DNA from: an uncultured Clostridia bacterium
Lineage (GTDB): Bacteria; Bacillota; Clostridia; Christensenellales; Pumilibacteraceae
Assembly: GCA_934277845.1 (NCBI GenBank)
Contig: CAKQVV010000039.1
Span: forward strand, 1 to 12,850
Direction of reading: 5' to 3'
DNA: 12,850 nt
Shown here: in pieces, positions 1 through 7,945 of the stretch
How positions within the stretch are numbered: the first letter of the stretch is position 1
Layout: each line of letters opens with the position of its first letter
Translations under genes and position numbers: made by a program
Notes under the pieces: generated by a model
Databases searched by the model: none
The model's input: only the letters and a program-made list of their open reading frames with translations
What the model was told of the DNA's origin: nothing

Positions 1-417
1 TCGCAGCTTATCGGCGGCGTGGTGCTGACGATTATCGGGCTGAGTTTCGGCGGAAGTTTCGGAGTAGTCACCCCGGGCGGAATAGGCATTATGGCGTTCA
101 TAGTCGCGGCGACGGTGGTGAGTTACGGGCTGTGGTACGCGGTAGTGCAGAAATACAGCCTTAGCAAACTGTTCATAATAAAGATGACCGAACCGCTGTT
201 CGCGTCGCTGATCTCGGTGCTTCTGCCCATCGGCGCCACGCTGACCTGGCAGCACGGCGCGGCGTTCGCGCTCGTTGCGGCGGCGGTGCTTGTGAGCAAC
301 GTGAATTTCGGGAAAAAGTCCCTCAAAACGGACGAAATAACAAAAATTAACGACGAAACCGCGGCAAAAACGCAAAACGGAACGGAGGTAAAAGACGATG
401 AAAGCAATGTTGATTGA
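1..417 (+). CDS. EamA/DMT-family membrane transporter, C-terminal part
   Basis: The reading frame is already open at base 1, so the start lies upstream and only the last 138 residues are seen. They form about four hydrophobic segments with a pattern typical of the second EamA repeat of drug/metabolite transporters: a Gly-rich helix, then SYGLWYAVVQKYSLSKL, a TEPLFASLISVLLPIG helix, and a last helix ending VLVSNVNFG. A charged, soluble tail of about 40 residues follows (KKSLKTDEITK to the end), which is longer than usual. EamA proteins are inner-membrane carriers for metabolites; the substrate cannot be read from the sequence. The last 20 bases overlap the next gene, whose ribosome binding site lies inside this one, so the two are probably co-transcribed. 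The family call rests on overall pattern without a search. Confidence 0.8.
   Translation, partial: SQLIGGVVLTIIGLSFGGSFGVVTPGGIGIMAFIVAATVVSYGLWYAVVQKYSLSKLFIIKMTEPLFASLISVLLPIGATLTWQHGAAFALVAAAVLVSNVNFGKKSLKTDEITKINDETAAKTQNGTEVKDDESNVD
384..388 (+). promoter_or_regulatory. Ribosome binding site inside the transporter gene
   Basis: GGAGG sits 9 bases before the ATG at 398 and lies inside the coding region of the upstream transporter. It supports starting the oxidoreductase at 398, which gives a 20-base overlap with the transporter. Confidence 0.75.
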
Positions 418-1381
418 CGAGAATAAGAATTTTGTCTGGTCGGAAGTAGCCGAACCTACGCTTGCGCCCGACGGCGTTATCGTGGAGATATACGCGACCG
501 CGCTCAATCGCGCCGACCTTCTGCAACGCGCGGGAACGTATCCTTCGCCCGCGGGCTGGTCGCCCTGGCCGGGGCTGGAACTCGCCGGCAAGATCGCGGA
601 AATGGGCGAAACGGCGAAAGCGGAAAGCGGTTTTAAGATCGGCGACGACGTGTGCGCGCTTGTGGGCGGCGGTGCTTACGCCGAGCGTATCGCGATTCCG
701 TACAAACTGCTTCTTAAAATGCCCAAAGGCATGTCTTACGAGGAAGCGGCTTGTATACCCGAGGCTTACTGCACGAGTTATCTCAACCTGTTTATCGAGG
801 GCAAGTTGCAAAAAGGTCAGGTGCTGTACGTCGCGGCGGGAGCGAGCGGGCTGGCAAGTTCGGCGATCCCCATGGGCAAAGCGTTCGGGGCGTACGTCGT
901 GACGAGCGTACAGACCAAAGCCGTTGCGGAGAAGATCGGAAACCTCGGCGCGGACGAGATCATTATTCAGGAAGAGGAATCGATCCCTGCGGCGTTCGAA
1001 AGGTTAGAGAAAGAGGGCAAGGCGGTCAACGTTTGTATGGACTGCTTGTCGGGAGCGGACCTCGGCGCGGCTATGCCGTTTATGGCAAGGGGCGGCTACT
1101 GGGTGGTCATCAGCACGCTTGCGGGCATAGAAACCGAAATCAAACTCCGTCCGCTGCTCACCAAGGGATTGCACCTCGTAGGCTCGATGCTGAGAAACCG
1201 CACGAACGACCAGAAGCACGAGATACTCGAAAGCCTTTCGCGCGATATGTGGAAGTACTTTGAGGACGGCTCGATAAAGCCGAGTATTTATAAAGTGCTG
1301 GATATAAAGGACGTGGACGAAGCGCACGGCATACTTCAGCGCTTTGAAAATACCGGAAAGGTGGTAATGAGGGTTAAATGA
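398..1381 (+). CDS. NAD(P)H:quinone oxidoreductase, PIG3-like (zinc-free MDR family)
   Basis: This 327-residue protein has the full length of PIG3/quinone oxidoreductases, cytoplasmic enzymes that reduce quinones or other electrophilic carbonyls with NAD(P)H. The N-terminal GroES-like domain (about 1-120) carries the family signature NRADLLQR (37-44) followed by GLELAG (59-64). PEAYCTSYLNLF (121-132) matches the PEAFxTxxxNLF stretch of PIG3 proteins. The Rossmann domain begins near 142 with AAGASGLASSAI (146-157); the family normally has SGVG here, so the last glycine is replaced by Ala153. The zinc-ligand pattern of true alcohol dehydrogenases is absent. It overlaps the transporter by 20 bases and the next lipoprotein gene by 4 (ATGA). 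Its link to the glycan genes is positional only; it could detoxify a carbonyl compound or simply share a transcript. Confidence 0.88.
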   Translation: MKAMLIDENKNFVWSEVAEPTLAPDGVIVEIYATALNRADLLQRAGTYPSPAGWSPWPGLELAGKIAEMGETAKAESGFKIGDDVCALVGGGAYAERIAIPYKLLLKMPKGMSYEEAACIPEAYCTSYLNLFIEGKLQKGQVLYVAAGASGLASSAIPMGKAFGAYVVTSVQTKAVAEKIGNLGADEIIIQEEESIPAAFERLEKEGKAVNVCMDCLSGADLGAAMPFMARGGYWVVISTLAGIETEIKLRPLLTKGLHLVGSMLRNRTNDQKHEILESLSRDMWKYFEDGSIKPSIYKVLDIKDVDEAHGILQRFENTGKVVMRVK

Positions 1382-2748
1382 GAAAAAAGAGTTACGTCTT
1401 AATACTTTTCGCGGCGTTGGTTGCGCTGTGCGCCGCGCTCGTCGGTTGTGGCAAGAGCGAAAGGACTTATCACCGCGTTTCGGTCGCCGAGTGCGAGAAC
1501 GGCAGAGTATACGTCACTTATCGCGGAGAGAAAGTAGGCGGGGCGACGGCGGGCGAGCGGTTGTCGATCAATCTTTTGCCCGATACCGGCTACGAAGTCG
1601 ATTACGTCAAGATCGACGGCGCGGCGAGCGAGGGCGTGTATTTCGACATGCCAGATAACGACGTGAATATTTCCGCGACGTTCAGGCGCGTTACTTACGG
1701 CGTGACCGTACCGGGCAGCGTTTCGGGCGGCACGATCGCGGTGGATAAGACTACGGCGGCTTACGGCGAGAAAATCACCGTTACCGTTACGCCGGACGAG
1801 GGGTACGTTCTCAAAGAGCGCACGCTGGTTGCGAACAACACCGAGATTTACAAGCCGCGTGCGACCGAAGCGATAGTTACGGAGTTCGTGATGCCGCCCT
1901 GCGACGTGGCGATAAAGGGCGAGTTCGTATCGACCGAAACGTTTATAACGCGCATAAGCACGCTCGAGGAATATATTTCGTTCGCGAACGCGGTCAACGG
2001 CGGTGACGATTACGTCGGGCGCACGGTGATACTCGAAAACGATATCGGCACGGAAGCCGCTCCCGTATGGGCGCGAGTCGGCGCGAGCGCGGCAAATTAT
2101 TTCGGAGGAACGTTCGACGGCAACGGCAAGACGGTGTACCTCAGACTTATTACGGATACCGATTCGAATAATTCCGTGGGTGCGTTCGGCTACGTCGGCG
2201 GCGCGACGATAAAGAACCTTACCGTAAAAGGCACGGTCGTAAAGAACGGCGACAACGGCGGCGCGGGCGGTATCGCGGGCGCGGTGCTGTACTCGGACGG
2301 CAAGGAAACGGTCATCGACAACTGCGTTTCTTACGCGAGCGTTTCGGCGGCGAACAAGTACGACGCGGGCGGAATAGTCGGCGCGGCTACCGGCAATCTT
2401 AAAGTCGTGAACTCGGTGAACTACGGCTCGGTATTCGCGGGGATTTCGCGGGCGGGCGGTATTCTCGGTAACGCTTACTGCGCGAGTATCGACAAGAGAA
2501 TTTCCGTTCGTCTTATCGGAGTCGGGAACGCCGGCACGGTGAGCGTCGGCGGCGCAAGCGGCGTGTTCGGCGGTATCGCGGGCAGAATAGGCGTGAACGA
2601 CCGTTCGCAGAACGTGTTCGACGGCTTTACGATCGGCTACGTTTTTGCGGGTTGTACCGATAAAACGGGGCGCGACCTCGTGGTCGGGCGCAACGACAGC
2701 GTGACGAACGTGAAAATTTATAAAATAACCGTAAAGGAGGACGCATGA
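1378..2748 (+). CDS. Surface lipoprotein with InlB-like repeats and GLUG-like beta-helix
   Basis: This 456-residue protein starts with a lipoprotein signal peptide: KK near the N-terminus, a hydrophobic core, and the lipobox LVGC with acylated Cys24. Two repeats of the divergent InlB B-repeat/Flg_new type follow (about 33-102 and 107-183). Each ends in the hallmark MPxxDVxIxxxF (MPDNDVNISATF at 91-102, MPPCDVAIKGEF at 172-183), and the second opens with GGTIAVDKTTAAYGEKITVTVTPDEGY. Residues 190-456 look like a beta-helix with GLUG-like turns GGIAG, GGIVG, GGILG and GGIAG (297, 331, 360, 398), plus a GGTFDGNGKTV segment near 243. Such architecture is typical of cell-surface adhesins or glycan-binding proteins; no catalytic residues are evident. 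Its place directly before a GH43 enzyme, with ATGA coupling, suggests glycan capture or anchoring. That role is inferred. Confidence 0.8.
   Translation: MRKKSYVLILFAALVALCAALVGCGKSERTYHRVSVAECENGRVYVTYRGEKVGGATAGERLSINLLPDTGYEVDYVKIDGAASEGVYFDMPDNDVNISATFRRVTYGVTVPGSVSGGTIAVDKTTAAYGEKITVTVTPDEGYVLKERTLVANNTEIYKPRATEAIVTEFVMPPCDVAIKGEFVSTETFITRISTLEEYISFANAVNGGDDYVGRTVILENDIGTEAAPVWARVGASAANYFGGTFDGNGKTVYLRLITDTDSNNSVGAFGYVGGATIKNLTVKGTVVKNGDNGGAGGIAGAVLYSDGKETVIDNCVSYASVSAANKYDAGGIVGAATGNLKVVNSVNYGSVFAGISRAGGILGNAYCASIDKRISVRLIGVGNAGTVSVGGASGVFGGIAGRIGVNDRSQNVFDGFTIGYVFAGCTDKTGRDLVVGRNDSVTNVKIYKITVKEDA
2734..2740 (+). promoter_or_regulatory. Strong ribosome binding site for the GH43 gene
   Basis: AAGGAGG lies within the last codons of the preceding lipoprotein gene, 4 bases before the ATG at 2745. 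It fixes that start and the ATGA stop-start overlap. Confidence 0.75.
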
Positions 2749-4466
2749 AAAAGAAGATTTTTACCGTCTTTGCGGCGGCGATAACGTGCGTAGCGCTTCT
2801 TTGCGGCTGTGCGACGAAGAACACTTTCGGCGACGGCTTCGTTTACTATAAAGGCAGCGTAAAGGAGTTCGACACGAGCCTTTTCTACGGCAACGTCGAA
2901 ACCATGCAGGGCGCGGATCCGTCGCTTATCTGGGTTGCCGAGCGCGACGAAACGGGCGCGGAAATCGACGGCGGCGGGTACTATTACGCCTACGTCACCG
3001 CGACTTCCACGATCAATGCGTGGCGAACCAAGGACATGACCAACTGGCAATACCTCGGCGCGGTGTTCCGCCCCGACCTCGACAAGTTCTGGGCAATACG
3101 GAACTACTGGGCACCCGCGGTGCACTACGACGAAACGGATAAAACTTACTACATGTATTACAGCGCTTCCGATCGCGACGAAACCTACGGCAAGAACACG
3201 CACTATGTTTCGCTGGCGACCTCGAAAACGCCTTACGGTCCGTTCGAGGAGTACAACCCCGGCAACAAGCCTACTGAAAGTTTGCGCCCGCTTGTGGACT
3301 TTTCGAAAGTGCCGAAAGATCACCCGATGTATCAGTACGGCAACTCCGAGTACAATCTTCCCGACGGTTACTTTTCGGCGATCGATGCGGAGCCGTTCGT
3401 CGATCCGGTATCGGGGCAGAAGTACCTGCTGTTCACTCGCGACCGTAACGCCGCGGGGTACACGAGCAGCGACACTTATATCATGAAAATGAACGAGTGG
3501 TGGGATCCCGACTACGCTTCGCTTTCGCTGGTATCCGTCACCGGATATACGGCGGTGAACGGCACGGAAGAGACAGACGAGGGCACGGTCAACGAAGGTC
3601 CGTTCATGCTCTACCGCGACGGACTTTATTACCTGACGTTCTCCGTACACTCGTACGAAGAGGGCAGTTATCAGGTGCGACAAGCCGTGGGAGAATCGCC
3701 CATGGGACCGTTCAGAAAAGTCGCGGTCGAAAAGGGCGGCGCGGTAATCACTACCGACGGGCTTGCGATGTACACGAACTCGTCCGGTCACCACAGTTTC
3801 ATCAAAGTGGGCGACGAACTGTATATCAGTTATCATACTTTCAAAAACGACGAATCCATCGCCGAAGCGCGCAAGATCCGCTTTGACAAAGTGAGCTTCG
3901 TGACGAACGAGGACGGACTTCCGGTCATCTACGCCAACGGTCCTACCGTTACGCTTCAGCCGCTGCCCGCAGAAATCAGCGGTTACGAGAACAAAGCCGC
4001 CGCGGCGATAGTCACGGCCGAGGGGCTTGCGGACGACGCCGACGCGTACTGGCTGAACGACGGCACGATCAAGATTCACGACGACTCGGCGGTAGTCGAC
4101 GAAACGCGTTTTCGGAAAGGCAAGGGCAAAATTACGCTCGCGTGGACCGACTACGTTTCCGCAAAAGCGATAATGATCTATAACGCCTGCGAGTTTGAAA
4201 GTTCGTTCACCGCAGTCGACAATATCCGCATTACTTACCGTAAGGACGGCAAAGAAGCCGTAGTGCAGACGGGCAGACTCGACTTCGACTACTCGACGTT
4301 CTCGCTGGAGGACAGACACTTCGACTGTATCTTCGCAGGCGCTTCGGTGTCGATTCAGTTTGCCGATATGGATATCAGAAAGATAGAAATCGAAATTTCC
4401 GAGCCGAAAACGGGCGATACGTTCGCGGTTTCCGAAGTCACGGTACTGGGGAGGGCGAACGCATGA
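2745..4466 (+). CDS. GH43 family glycoside hydrolase, lipoprotein
   Basis: This 573-residue secreted enzyme has a lipobox L-C-G-C with Cys22. The five-bladed propeller domain (about 45-400) shows the GH43 triad: GADPS with the general base Asp58, AIDAEPFVD with the likely pKa-tuning Asp214, and NEGPF with the acid Glu284. Other family marks are SxxxxWRTKDMTNWQYLG near 88-105, WAPAVHYD (122-129), two SPxGPF-like strands (161-167, 318-323) and GHHSF (348-352) near the end of the propeller. Residues about 410-573 form an extra beta-sandwich, perhaps discoidin- or CBM-like. GH43 enzymes cleave alpha-L-arabinofuranosides, beta-xylosides or related linkages with inversion; the exact substrate cannot be called here. 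ATGA overlaps with both neighbours indicate translational coupling and a job on the outer face of the membrane, feeding the downstream importer. Confidence 0.9.
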   Translation: MKKKIFTVFAAAITCVALLCGCATKNTFGDGFVYYKGSVKEFDTSLFYGNVETMQGADPSLIWVAERDETGAEIDGGGYYYAYVTATSTINAWRTKDMTNWQYLGAVFRPDLDKFWAIRNYWAPAVHYDETDKTYYMYYSASDRDETYGKNTHYVSLATSKTPYGPFEEYNPGNKPTESLRPLVDFSKVPKDHPMYQYGNSEYNLPDGYFSAIDAEPFVDPVSGQKYLLFTRDRNAAGYTSSDTYIMKMNEWWDPDYASLSLVSVTGYTAVNGTEETDEGTVNEGPFMLYRDGLYYLTFSVHSYEEGSYQVRQAVGESPMGPFRKVAVEKGGAVITTDGLAMYTNSSGHHSFIKVGDELYISYHTFKNDESIAEARKIRFDKVSFVTNEDGLPVIYANGPTVTLQPLPAEISGYENKAAAAIVTAEGLADDADAYWLNDGTIKIHDDSAVVDETRFRKGKGKITLAWTDYVSAKAIMIYNACEFESSFTAVDNIRITYRKDGKEAVVQTGRLDFDYSTFSLEDRHFDCIFAGASVSIQFADMDIRKIEIEISEPKTGDTFAVSEVTVLGRANA

Positions 4467-5965
4467 AAAAACCGCTTATATTACTGACCAGCGCGCTTAT
4501 GGCGTTCACCGCGGTCGCGGCTACCGGTTGCGGCGAAGCGAAATTCGACAAGTACGGCTATGAGAACGCTCAGCCGATTGCGAGCGAAGTATACGATTTT
4601 TCCGAAGCCGACGGAATGAAAACCGACGGCGTAAAGGACGATAATTACGGCTCGGAGTACTGCTACCGCCTGTACGACGGCAGCGACGACAGCATATACG
4701 TCGACAGTTATATTTACTTCGGCGAAGAAGGCTTGCATTGTTTCGTCAGCGCGCACGACAAGGTGCTGAGTTATCACCACCTCCGCGCGGTGCATCAGAA
4801 CACTTCGGTGGAACTGTTCTTCAATTCCGCGACGAAAGCCGACGGCACGGATAAACTTTCGATAGACCGCAGAACGCTTCAGTACAGACTCGACTGCGGC
4901 GGCAAGTACTCAAAACTCGTGGGCGTGGGCGGTAAAAGCACTTACGTGACGAGTTATTTCGACTCGGCGCACGCGGTCAAGGTCAACGGCACGCTGAACG
5001 GCACGAACGAAGAGGGCTTCGACGCGGAAGTGTTTATCCCCTGGTACGAATTCGGCTTTACAAAGGACGAGAACGGCGCGTATGACGCAGGCGACCTTAC
5101 CTACCGCGTGGCGTACAGCGCAAAGACCGACGCTACGGTCAATACCGAAGAATTCAAATCCAGCCGCTCGTACACCACCAAGTCGCTCAGTTTTCAGGCG
5201 ACTCCGTACACCTGGGTGCCCATCGGCAAACGCGCGGACGGCACGGGCGAGTGCCTTACGAGTGCCGACGGCGACGTGTTCGGCATGCTGCAAGTGGGCT
5301 CGGATAAATACTACCCGACCTATAAATTCGACCTCGGCCTGGACAACGCGACCGACAGAAAGATAACGCTCGACAGTTTCTCGCCGACGAGTTACGCGTT
5401 CGTTAAAAACGGCTATGACACCGATTATTATTTCGAGTGCAACGTATCGAAGATAAACGCGGGTACGGTTTCGAGTCCTTACGTCGGCATAGTCAATATT
5501 TTCCCGTCCAACCGCACGCTCTTGTATATAAGAACGGATAAAACGAGCGGGAAGAAGTACGTCGGAGTCGCCCAGCGCGATATGAAAAACTCCGCGTGGG
5601 TGCTGACGGCGGGAGCGGACTACGCGCCGTACGAAAAGGAAACGGCGGAGGATGGCGACGTTATCAAACTCGCGGCTTACCGTCACGGCGACGCTATCGC
5701 GTATTTTGTGAACGACGAAATTCTGTGCGTGACGGCGGCTGTCAAAGAAGAAGCGCAGGTCTTTTCTGGCGTTCCCGAAGTTACTCTTCGCGGCACGACG
5801 GCTTCTACCGGATCTACCGGCAGAAAGTACTATTCGAAGTGCATGGTAGGCATTTACTCGTTCGGACCGAAAGCGGAGTTTTCCGATTATACTTATCTTA
5901 AAGGCACGGACGCGCAAACTAAATTCAACGAACTCGCGGGAATAACCGCGGATTCGGAAATATAA
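4463..5965 (+). CDS. Lipoprotein with CBM9-like and LamG-like domains
   Basis: This 500-residue protein has an N-terminal signal peptide and lipobox ATGC (Cys23). Residues about 45-260 resemble the CBM9/DOMON-like sugar-binding fold: a VYDFSEADGMKTDGVKDDNYG opening, a YVDSYIYFGEEGLHCFVSAHD strand pair, NTSVELFFN, and later FDAEVFIPWYEFGF. In CBM9 proteins these positions are DGxxDxxY, LYvxvxVxD, DsvEifiD and yxxExaIPw. The second half (about 285-485) is a beta-sandwich of the concanavalin A/LamG type (FECNVSKINAG, YVGIVNIF, VIKLAAYRHGDAIAYFVNDE). No catalytic residues are apparent, so the protein probably binds sugar on the cell surface rather than cutting it. It overlaps the GH43 gene by 4 bases and ends 9 bases before the solute-binding protein. 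The domain calls are pattern-based. Confidence 0.7.
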   Translation: MKKPLILLTSALMAFTAVAATGCGEAKFDKYGYENAQPIASEVYDFSEADGMKTDGVKDDNYGSEYCYRLYDGSDDSIYVDSYIYFGEEGLHCFVSAHDKVLSYHHLRAVHQNTSVELFFNSATKADGTDKLSIDRRTLQYRLDCGGKYSKLVGVGGKSTYVTSYFDSAHAVKVNGTLNGTNEEGFDAEVFIPWYEFGFTKDENGAYDAGDLTYRVAYSAKTDATVNTEEFKSSRSYTTKSLSFQATPYTWVPIGKRADGTGECLTSADGDVFGMLQVGSDKYYPTYKFDLGLDNATDRKITLDSFSPTSYAFVKNGYDTDYYFECNVSKINAGTVSSPYVGIVNIFPSNRTLLYIRTDKTSGKKYVGVAQRDMKNSAWVLTAGADYAPYEKETAEDGDVIKLAAYRHGDAIAYFVNDEILCVTAAVKEEAQVFSGVPEVTLRGTTASTGSTGRKYYSKCMVGIYSFGPKAEFSDYTYLKGTDAQTKFNELAGITADSEI

Positions 5966-5970
5966 GGAGA
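5964..5970 (+). promoter_or_regulatory. Ribosome binding site of the solute-binding protein gene
   Basis: AAGGAGA begins inside the TAA stop codon of the CBM9-like gene and is followed 4 bases later by the ATG at 5975. The arrangement allows ribosomes finishing the upstream gene to restart here. Confidence 0.7.
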
Positions 5971-5974
5971 AAAT

Positions 5975-7921
5975 ATGAAAAAATTTCTAACACTCACGAT
6001 GGCTTTACTGCTCATGGTTACGACGGTAGGGCTGACCGCTTGCGGCGGTAAGAACAAGAGCGGCGCGGATATTACGTTCGACGCCGACGGCAATATCGTA
6101 GCGTCGGCGGAAGGCACGGTAATCACGTTCACCAGTTATGCCGAGGGAGAGAAAGAGGACGTTTATTATCAGCTCCGCGACGCGTTCAACGAGAAGTACA
6201 AAGCCTACAATATCACGGCTAAATTCGAAAAGACATCGTCCGACAGTTACGAGAACGTTACCGAAACCCGTCTTAAAGGCAAGACCTGCCACGATATAGT
6301 GCTCGTTTCCGACCAGTATTACAAAAAGTGGGCGACGGCGGGGCTTCTCGAAAACCTCGATACGTACATAAAGAGCGAGAACAAGACGCTTAACTTCGAA
6401 GCGGACATTGCGGACATGAACGAAGGCGCGGTGGGCAGATACCGTTACGACGTGGTCACTACCAAGAGCGAAGGCGAGGGCGCGCACTATTACGCGCTTC
6501 CGAAGGGCAGCGGATCGACGGTCATCTACTACAACAAGGATTACCTTAAAAACGCCGACGTCACCGAGATTTCCGTGTACGAAGAAAACCTCGCCGCGTA
6601 TAACGCCGGCGAAGCGGACGCTTACGGCAAGACCAAAGCGCAGGCGGGTATTGCGGCGGACGCGACCGTTCCCGCGAAAGCGTACTTCGAACTCGGAGGC
6701 AAATGGTACTTCAACAACAAGATCGCCATGAGTTGGCAGGAGTGTTCGGGACTTGCCGCCGATCTTCAGGCTGCCAACGAAGCCTCGGGTTGCAGGTACG
6801 GTTTTATCACCAGTTGGTGGTTCAATTACGCGTTCTCGGTGGGCGGAAACTGCATACAGTACCTGACATCTTCCGACGATCAATACAACGGCGGTTACTA
6901 CACCTTTACGCTTGAGGATGCAACGCTCAACTACAAAGCCAAGGAAACCGTAGTCGTCAACGGCAAGACTTATAACGCGGGCGAAATTCTCGACTACGAG
7001 GACAAATTCTATCTTACCGACGAACTCGCGGCTAAGTGCGACGTTCTTCCTTCGCAGAGAAGAGCGTTCGCCGAGTACATGAGCCTTGCGGGCAAGAAGA
7101 ACGAAAACCATTATCACGAGCCGGTCGGCGGCGTAAGCGGCGTGACCGACGCGTTCTATCAGATTATTCCGTACAAACTCGCAGTCACGGCGGCGGACGC
7201 TATCGCCAAGAACACCGAGTATATGAAAGACGGCAACGGTACGGATTACGCTTCGCTTCCCGCAGATCAGCGTTACGGCGATATGGTAGTCGTGTACAAC
7301 AAGGGCATTTCCACTTCGCCGGGATCGTTCGGCACGGACGGACTGTTCGGCTCGTTCCAGAACGGTGCTTCGGCTATGGTGGTGGACGTCAGAGCCAGCA
7401 CCGCGATTGCCCGCAGTATCAAGAAGTTCGACTGGGACGTAGCACCCATGCTCGTTTATAAAGAGTTCGACGGTAACGATAACGTGACCGTGGCGGGAAA
7501 CGAGGGTGCGCACAGCGGTTCGACGGCTTGGGCTATGTGGAAAAAGAGCACCGTCAAGAACGCGGCGTATCTGTTCATCAAGTTCGCGGCGGGCGAAGAA
7601 GGGCAGAGAATCCTCGCGCAGTCCGGCAGTATTCTTCCCAATCAGAAAACGCTGGCGAGCGAGATACTTGCAGCCGACCTCGCCGCCGGCAACAAGCCGA
7701 TGAACGCCGAGATTTTCGCGCGCGGCGCAGAGTATCAGACGCCGGGCGACTGGTGGTTCCTCAGCGACGGCGAGTGGATCGACGGTAACGGTTGCTGGTC
7801 CATTCCGCTCAACAAGCAGGTTCGCGAATACAAGATGACTATGAACGCGTTCATGTCCTCGAAAGAATACAAAAACACGTTCGAACTGTTACAGAAATAC
7901 ACGAAGGTAAGTAACAGATAA
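5975..7921 (+). CDS. ABC transporter sugar-binding lipoprotein (family 1 solute-binding protein)
   Basis: This 648-residue extracellular receptor delivers sugar to the two permeases encoded next. It has a signal peptide and lipobox LTAC (Cys23). The N-terminal lobe starts near 45 with VITFTSYAEGEKEDVYYQLRDAFNEKY, followed by HDIVLVSDQYYKKWATAGLLENLD and a hinge-like YYALPKGSGSTVIYYNKDYL. The C-terminal part has the common STAWAMWKKSTVKNAAYLFIKFAAGEEGQRI and SILPNQKTL pattern of family 1 binding proteins. At 648 residues it is about 200 longer than the usual 420-450. The extra length appears to lie in the middle, with Tyr/Asn-rich stretches around 200-310 and 330-400, hinting at a bulky or multi-sugar ligand. 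The gap to the first permease gene is 24 bases. The ligand is inferred to be an oligosaccharide released by the upstream lipoproteins. Confidence 0.92.
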   Translation: MKKFLTLTMALLLMVTTVGLTACGGKNKSGADITFDADGNIVASAEGTVITFTSYAEGEKEDVYYQLRDAFNEKYKAYNITAKFEKTSSDSYENVTETRLKGKTCHDIVLVSDQYYKKWATAGLLENLDTYIKSENKTLNFEADIADMNEGAVGRYRYDVVTTKSEGEGAHYYALPKGSGSTVIYYNKDYLKNADVTEISVYEENLAAYNAGEADAYGKTKAQAGIAADATVPAKAYFELGGKWYFNNKIAMSWQECSGLAADLQAANEASGCRYGFITSWWFNYAFSVGGNCIQYLTSSDDQYNGGYYTFTLEDATLNYKAKETVVVNGKTYNAGEILDYEDKFYLTDELAAKCDVLPSQRRAFAEYMSLAGKKNENHYHEPVGGVSGVTDAFYQIIPYKLAVTAADAIAKNTEYMKDGNGTDYASLPADQRYGDMVVVYNKGISTSPGSFGTDGLFGSFQNGASAMVVDVRASTAIARSIKKFDWDVAPMLVYKEFDGNDNVTVAGNEGAHSGSTAWAMWKKSTVKNAAYLFIKFAAGEEGQRILAQSGSILPNQKTLASEILAADLAAGNKPMNAEIFARGAEYQTPGDWWFLSDGEWIDGNGCWSIPLNKQVREYKMTMNAFMSSKEYKNTFELLQKYTKVSNR

Positions 7922-7945
7922 CGTACCCCGAAGGAGAGGGAGTAA

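Noticed and set aside
2718..4319. A 533-codon - strand open frame across the GH43 gene
   Set aside because: It is antisense to a GH43 protein with an intact triad and has a low-complexity Arg/Val-rich translation. The same composition effect explains it.
4910..5917. A 335-codon - strand open frame across the CBM9-like gene
   Set aside because: It is antisense to a gene with signal peptide, lipobox and coupled start, and its translation shows no domain pattern.
6005..7513. A 502-codon - strand open frame across the solute-binding protein gene
   Set aside because: It is the shadow of a well-supported lipoprotein, with no ribosome binding site or family resemblance.
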